40,492 nucleotides of DNA from JBICIG01 sp043101605 (lineage in GTDB: Bacteria > Planctomycetota > Phycisphaerae > Phycisphaerales > UBA1924): NCBI GenBank assembly GCA_043101605.1, contig JBICIG010000012.1, positions 1-40,492 of the forward strand, in the 5' to 3' direction. Below, piece by piece: positions 38,556-40,492 of the stretch. Position numbers and translations under genes: made by a program. The notes beneath the pieces are model-generated. The model did no database searches. It was given only the letters and a program-made list of their open reading frames with translations, and was not told where the DNA came from. Every line of letters begins with the position of its first letter. Position 1 is the stretch's first letter.

Positions 38556-40457
38556 ATGACTCGCACCGTCAACCGGCCGACGCGATCCTGTCTCGTCGTC
38601 GGCGGCATCTTCGCTCTCACGCTCCTGGCTGGATGCACCTCCAACGGCGACGAGCACGCCATGAGCGCGTCCCCTCGCTTCGCCCCCGCGACCCCGGCGA
38701 TGCCCGCCGGCCCGGGCGATCAGCCCGGCGGCGAGATGCCCGTCATCATCGACCTCACCCAGGACAACCTCGCCGTCCCGGGCACGGTCGACCCGGTCAT
38801 CATCGACACGCGCACCTTCGCCAACCAGCGCCAGCTCCCCGCGTTCTCCGACGGGCCCGTCACCTTCATCAAGAACGAACTCCCCGAGCACAAGCGCCCC
38901 AGCACCGTCCCCGCCGGTCCCATGAACCTCGAGGACTTCGAGATCGGCGAGATCACCGATGCGCGCCGCGTCGCCCCGGCGATGCAGTTCCCCGCGATCG
39001 GGCGCACGCCCTGGCAGCCGCCGGACCCCGCCCTCGCCGTCGGCCCGGACCATGTCGTCGTCACCGTCAACATGGCCGTCGCTTTCTACGACAAGAACGG
39101 CGTCGAGCAGTTCAGCGCCCCGCTCAACGACACGGGCGACCCCGGGTTCTTCGAGACCATCGGCGCCGGCGGGTTCACCTTCGATCCCAAGTGTTACTAC
39201 GACCACTACTCCCAGCGCTACTTCATCCTCGCCCTCGAGTACTACTCACCCAGCGAGTCGTGGATCACCTTCGCCGTCTCCGATGACGACGACCCCAACG
39301 GCATCTGGTACAAGTACCGCACCCCCTCGGTCGTCAATGTCTCGGGCACCACCTACTGGGTCGATTACCCCGGCATGGGCTTCGACCAGGAAGGCTTCTA
39401 TGTCACCGGGAACCTCTTCCGCCTCTCGGGCGGCGGGCCCGGCTTCGGCGGCGTCCTCTTCCGGCTCTTCGACAAAACGCCGCTCCTCTCCGGCTCGGCC
39501 GCCGCCTGGAACGACATCCGCCGCGGCGACGCCGCCTCCGTCCAGTGCGCCCAGCACTTCGGGAGCAACCTCGCCGCTTTCTTCGTCTCCGTCCAGAGCA
39601 GCAGCCAGATGCGCGTCTGGGGCATCGAGAACCCCACCACCGCTCCCGTCATCAACACCTTCGATGTCTCCATCCCCAGCTTCAGCGGCGACAATGTCGA
39701 CGCGCCCAACCTCGGCGGCAACACCGTCACCACCCTCCCGGGCCGCATCATGAACGCCGCGTGGCGCGACTCCAAGCTCGTCCTCGCCCACACCACCAAT
39801 GTCGGCGGACGCGCCGTCGCACGCTGGTACGAGATCAACACCCGCAACTGGCCCGCCCCCAGCGCCGACCCCATCCTCCTCCAGTCCGGCTCCGTCGACG
39901 CCGGCCCGGGCAACCACACCTTCTTCCCCGCCGTCTACTCCAACGCCGCCGGCGACATCGCCATGGTCATGGCCCGCTCCAACGCCAACCAGTATGTCTC
40001 CATGGAAGCCACCGCCCGCAAGTCCGCCGACGCGCCGGGCACCATGGGCGCCCTCCAGCAACTGACCATCGGCAACAGCTCCGCCTCCGGACGCTGGGGC
40101 GACTACTTCGACATCGCCGTCGACCCCAACAACGACACCACCTTCTGGATGGTCGGCGAACGCGAGACCTCCAACGGCTGGCAGACCTGGGTCTCCGAAC
40201 TCACCACCGTCTCCTGCCCCGCCGACCTCACCGGGTCCTCCGATCAGAACGACCCCTCCTTCGCCAAGCCCGACGGCGATGTCGACGGCGACGACTTCTT
40301 CTTCTACCTCGACGCCTTCGCCGCCGGCGCCCTCAACCGCTGCGACTTCACCGGATCGGCCGACCCCAACGACCCCTCCTTCGGCAACCCCGACGGCGAC
40401 TGCGACGGCGAGGACTTCTTCTTCTACCTCGATCTCTTCAGCCAGGGCTGCCCGTAA
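38556..40457 (+). CDS. Lipoprotein of unknown function with dockerin-like tail
   Basis: 633 residues. The N-terminal SCLVVGGIFALTLLAGCTSN has a lipobox (LLAG-Cys, Cys near residue 27), so the mature protein should be lipid-anchored. The 500-residue body is beta-rich with WQPPDPALAVGPDHVVVTVN, VAFYDKNGVEQFSAPLN, FDPKCYYDHYSQRYFILALEY, WITFAVSDDDDPNGIWYKY and ASGRWGDYFDIAVDPNNDTT. These strands look like a seven-bladed propeller of the sialidase-like or 'exo-alpha-sialidase/BNR' kind, but I see no classical Asp-box, so no enzyme is assigned. It ends in the same 80-residue tail as its neighbours, so it carries both a lipid anchor and a C-terminal module. Confidence 0.87.
   Translation: MTRTVNRPTRSCLVVGGIFALTLLAGCTSNGDEHAMSASPRFAPATPAMPAGPGDQPGGEMPVIIDLTQDNLAVPGTVDPVIIDTRTFANQRQLPAFSDGPVTFIKNELPEHKRPSTVPAGPMNLEDFEIGEITDARRVAPAMQFPAIGRTPWQPPDPALAVGPDHVVVTVNMAVAFYDKNGVEQFSAPLNDTGDPGFFETIGAGGFTFDPKCYYDHYSQRYFILALEYYSPSESWITFAVSDDDDPNGIWYKYRTPSVVNVSGTTYWVDYPGMGFDQEGFYVTGNLFRLSGGGPGFGGVLFRLFDKTPLLSGSAAAWNDIRRGDAASVQCAQHFGSNLAAFFVSVQSSSQMRVWGIENPTTAPVINTFDVSIPSFSGDNVDAPNLGGNTVTTLPGRIMNAAWRDSKLVLAHTTNVGGRAVARWYEINTRNWPAPSADPILLQSGSVDAGPGNHTFFPAVYSNAAGDIAMVMARSNANQYVSMEATARKSADAPGTMGALQQLTIGNSSASGRWGDYFDIAVDPNNDTTFWMVGERETSNGWQTWVSELTTVSCPADLTGSSDQNDPSFAKPDGDVDGDDFFFYLDAFAAGALNRCDFTGSADPNDPSFGNPDGDCDGEDFFFYLDLFSQGCP
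40215..40457 (+). repeat. 80-residue C-terminal module, copy 5 (lipoprotein)
   Basis: Same 80 residues and four Cys. NDPSFAKPDGDVDGDDFFFYLD and CDFTGSADPNDPSFGNP show a few substitutions, and the end is QGCP. Confidence 0.9.
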
Positions 40458-40474
40458 TCTCGCCCCGCTGCGAC

Positions 40475-40492
40475 ACCCGACCGAGTCGGGTT
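40475..40492 (+). terminator. Probable terminator, cut by the window end
   Basis: ACCCGAC, loop CGA and GTCGGGT form a 7-bp stem 17 bases after the lipoprotein stop. Any following T-run lies outside the window. Confidence 0.5.

Noticed and set aside
33962..40457. CRISPR or tandem DNA repeat array
   Set aside because: The repeated DNA is the protein-coding tail at five gene ends about 1-2 kb apart, with no short direct repeats and spacers.

Overview
The window is very GC-rich, densely packed chromosomal DNA. It most likely comes from a planctomycete of the Phycisphaerae type. Reasons: several secreted proteins end in a paired, Cys-bounded, Asp-rich EF-hand/dockerin-like tail that finishes in Gly-Cys-Pro; there is a PEP-CTERM-like C-terminus; and large secreted proteases, VIT/VWA and solute carriers sit among housekeeping genes. 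This placement is inferred from the sequence only. I see no tRNA or rRNA gene, CRISPR array, transposase or prophage.

Layout. 1-4695 (minus): an RND efflux pump (cut by the window edge) and its HlyD-type adaptor, coupled by an ATGA overlap. 4823-9801 (minus): an apparent chain of SRP RNA (ffs), dnaX, ybaB, a NUDIX hydrolase and a DASS/SLC13 carrier. dnaX appears to be read through a -1 frameshift to make tau: an A7 run, an immediate stop and a perfect 9-bp hairpin, with the tau C-terminal domain in the -1 frame. A perfect 16-bp parS palindrome lies between dnaX and ybaB, suggesting the replication origin region is not far away. 10052-11722 (plus): a PIN/TRAM membrane protein and a YciI-like protein. 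11795-21453 (minus): a Kbl-type PLP enzyme, a type II NADH dehydrogenase, a histidine kinase/response regulator pair (ATGA overlap), a secreted VIT/VWA protein and an MFS transporter.

21902-26922 (plus): a PEP-CTERM-like secreted protein, a secreted M14 carboxypeptidase with a short dockerin-like tail, then heme oxygenase and a ferritin-like protein, which together could release and store haem iron. 27023-28963 (minus): an SLC1-type dicarboxylate/amino-acid symporter with a large extra loop. 29065-31083 (plus): an MsbA-like ABC exporter.

31373-40457 (plus): five consecutive exported proteins with unrelated bodies (gluzincin metalloprotease, propeller-like repeat protein, CE1/PHB-depolymerase-like esterase, DNRLRE-like protein, lipoprotein). 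All five end in the same module of exactly 80 residues. Most are separated by strong hairpin terminators. In two neighbours the module is nearly identical at DNA level although the bodies are unrelated, which points to recombination or gene conversion of the tail. This array is the most distinctive accessory feature: a set of extracellular enzymes and binding proteins carrying one interchangeable, probably Ca-binding, C-terminal address.

Promoter-like TAnnnT boxes recur upstream of many genes. Several lie 6-9 bases from the start codon with no Shine-Dalgarno sequence, suggesting leaderless mRNAs for dnaX, ndh, the ABC exporter, the MFS gene and the PIN/TRAM gene.
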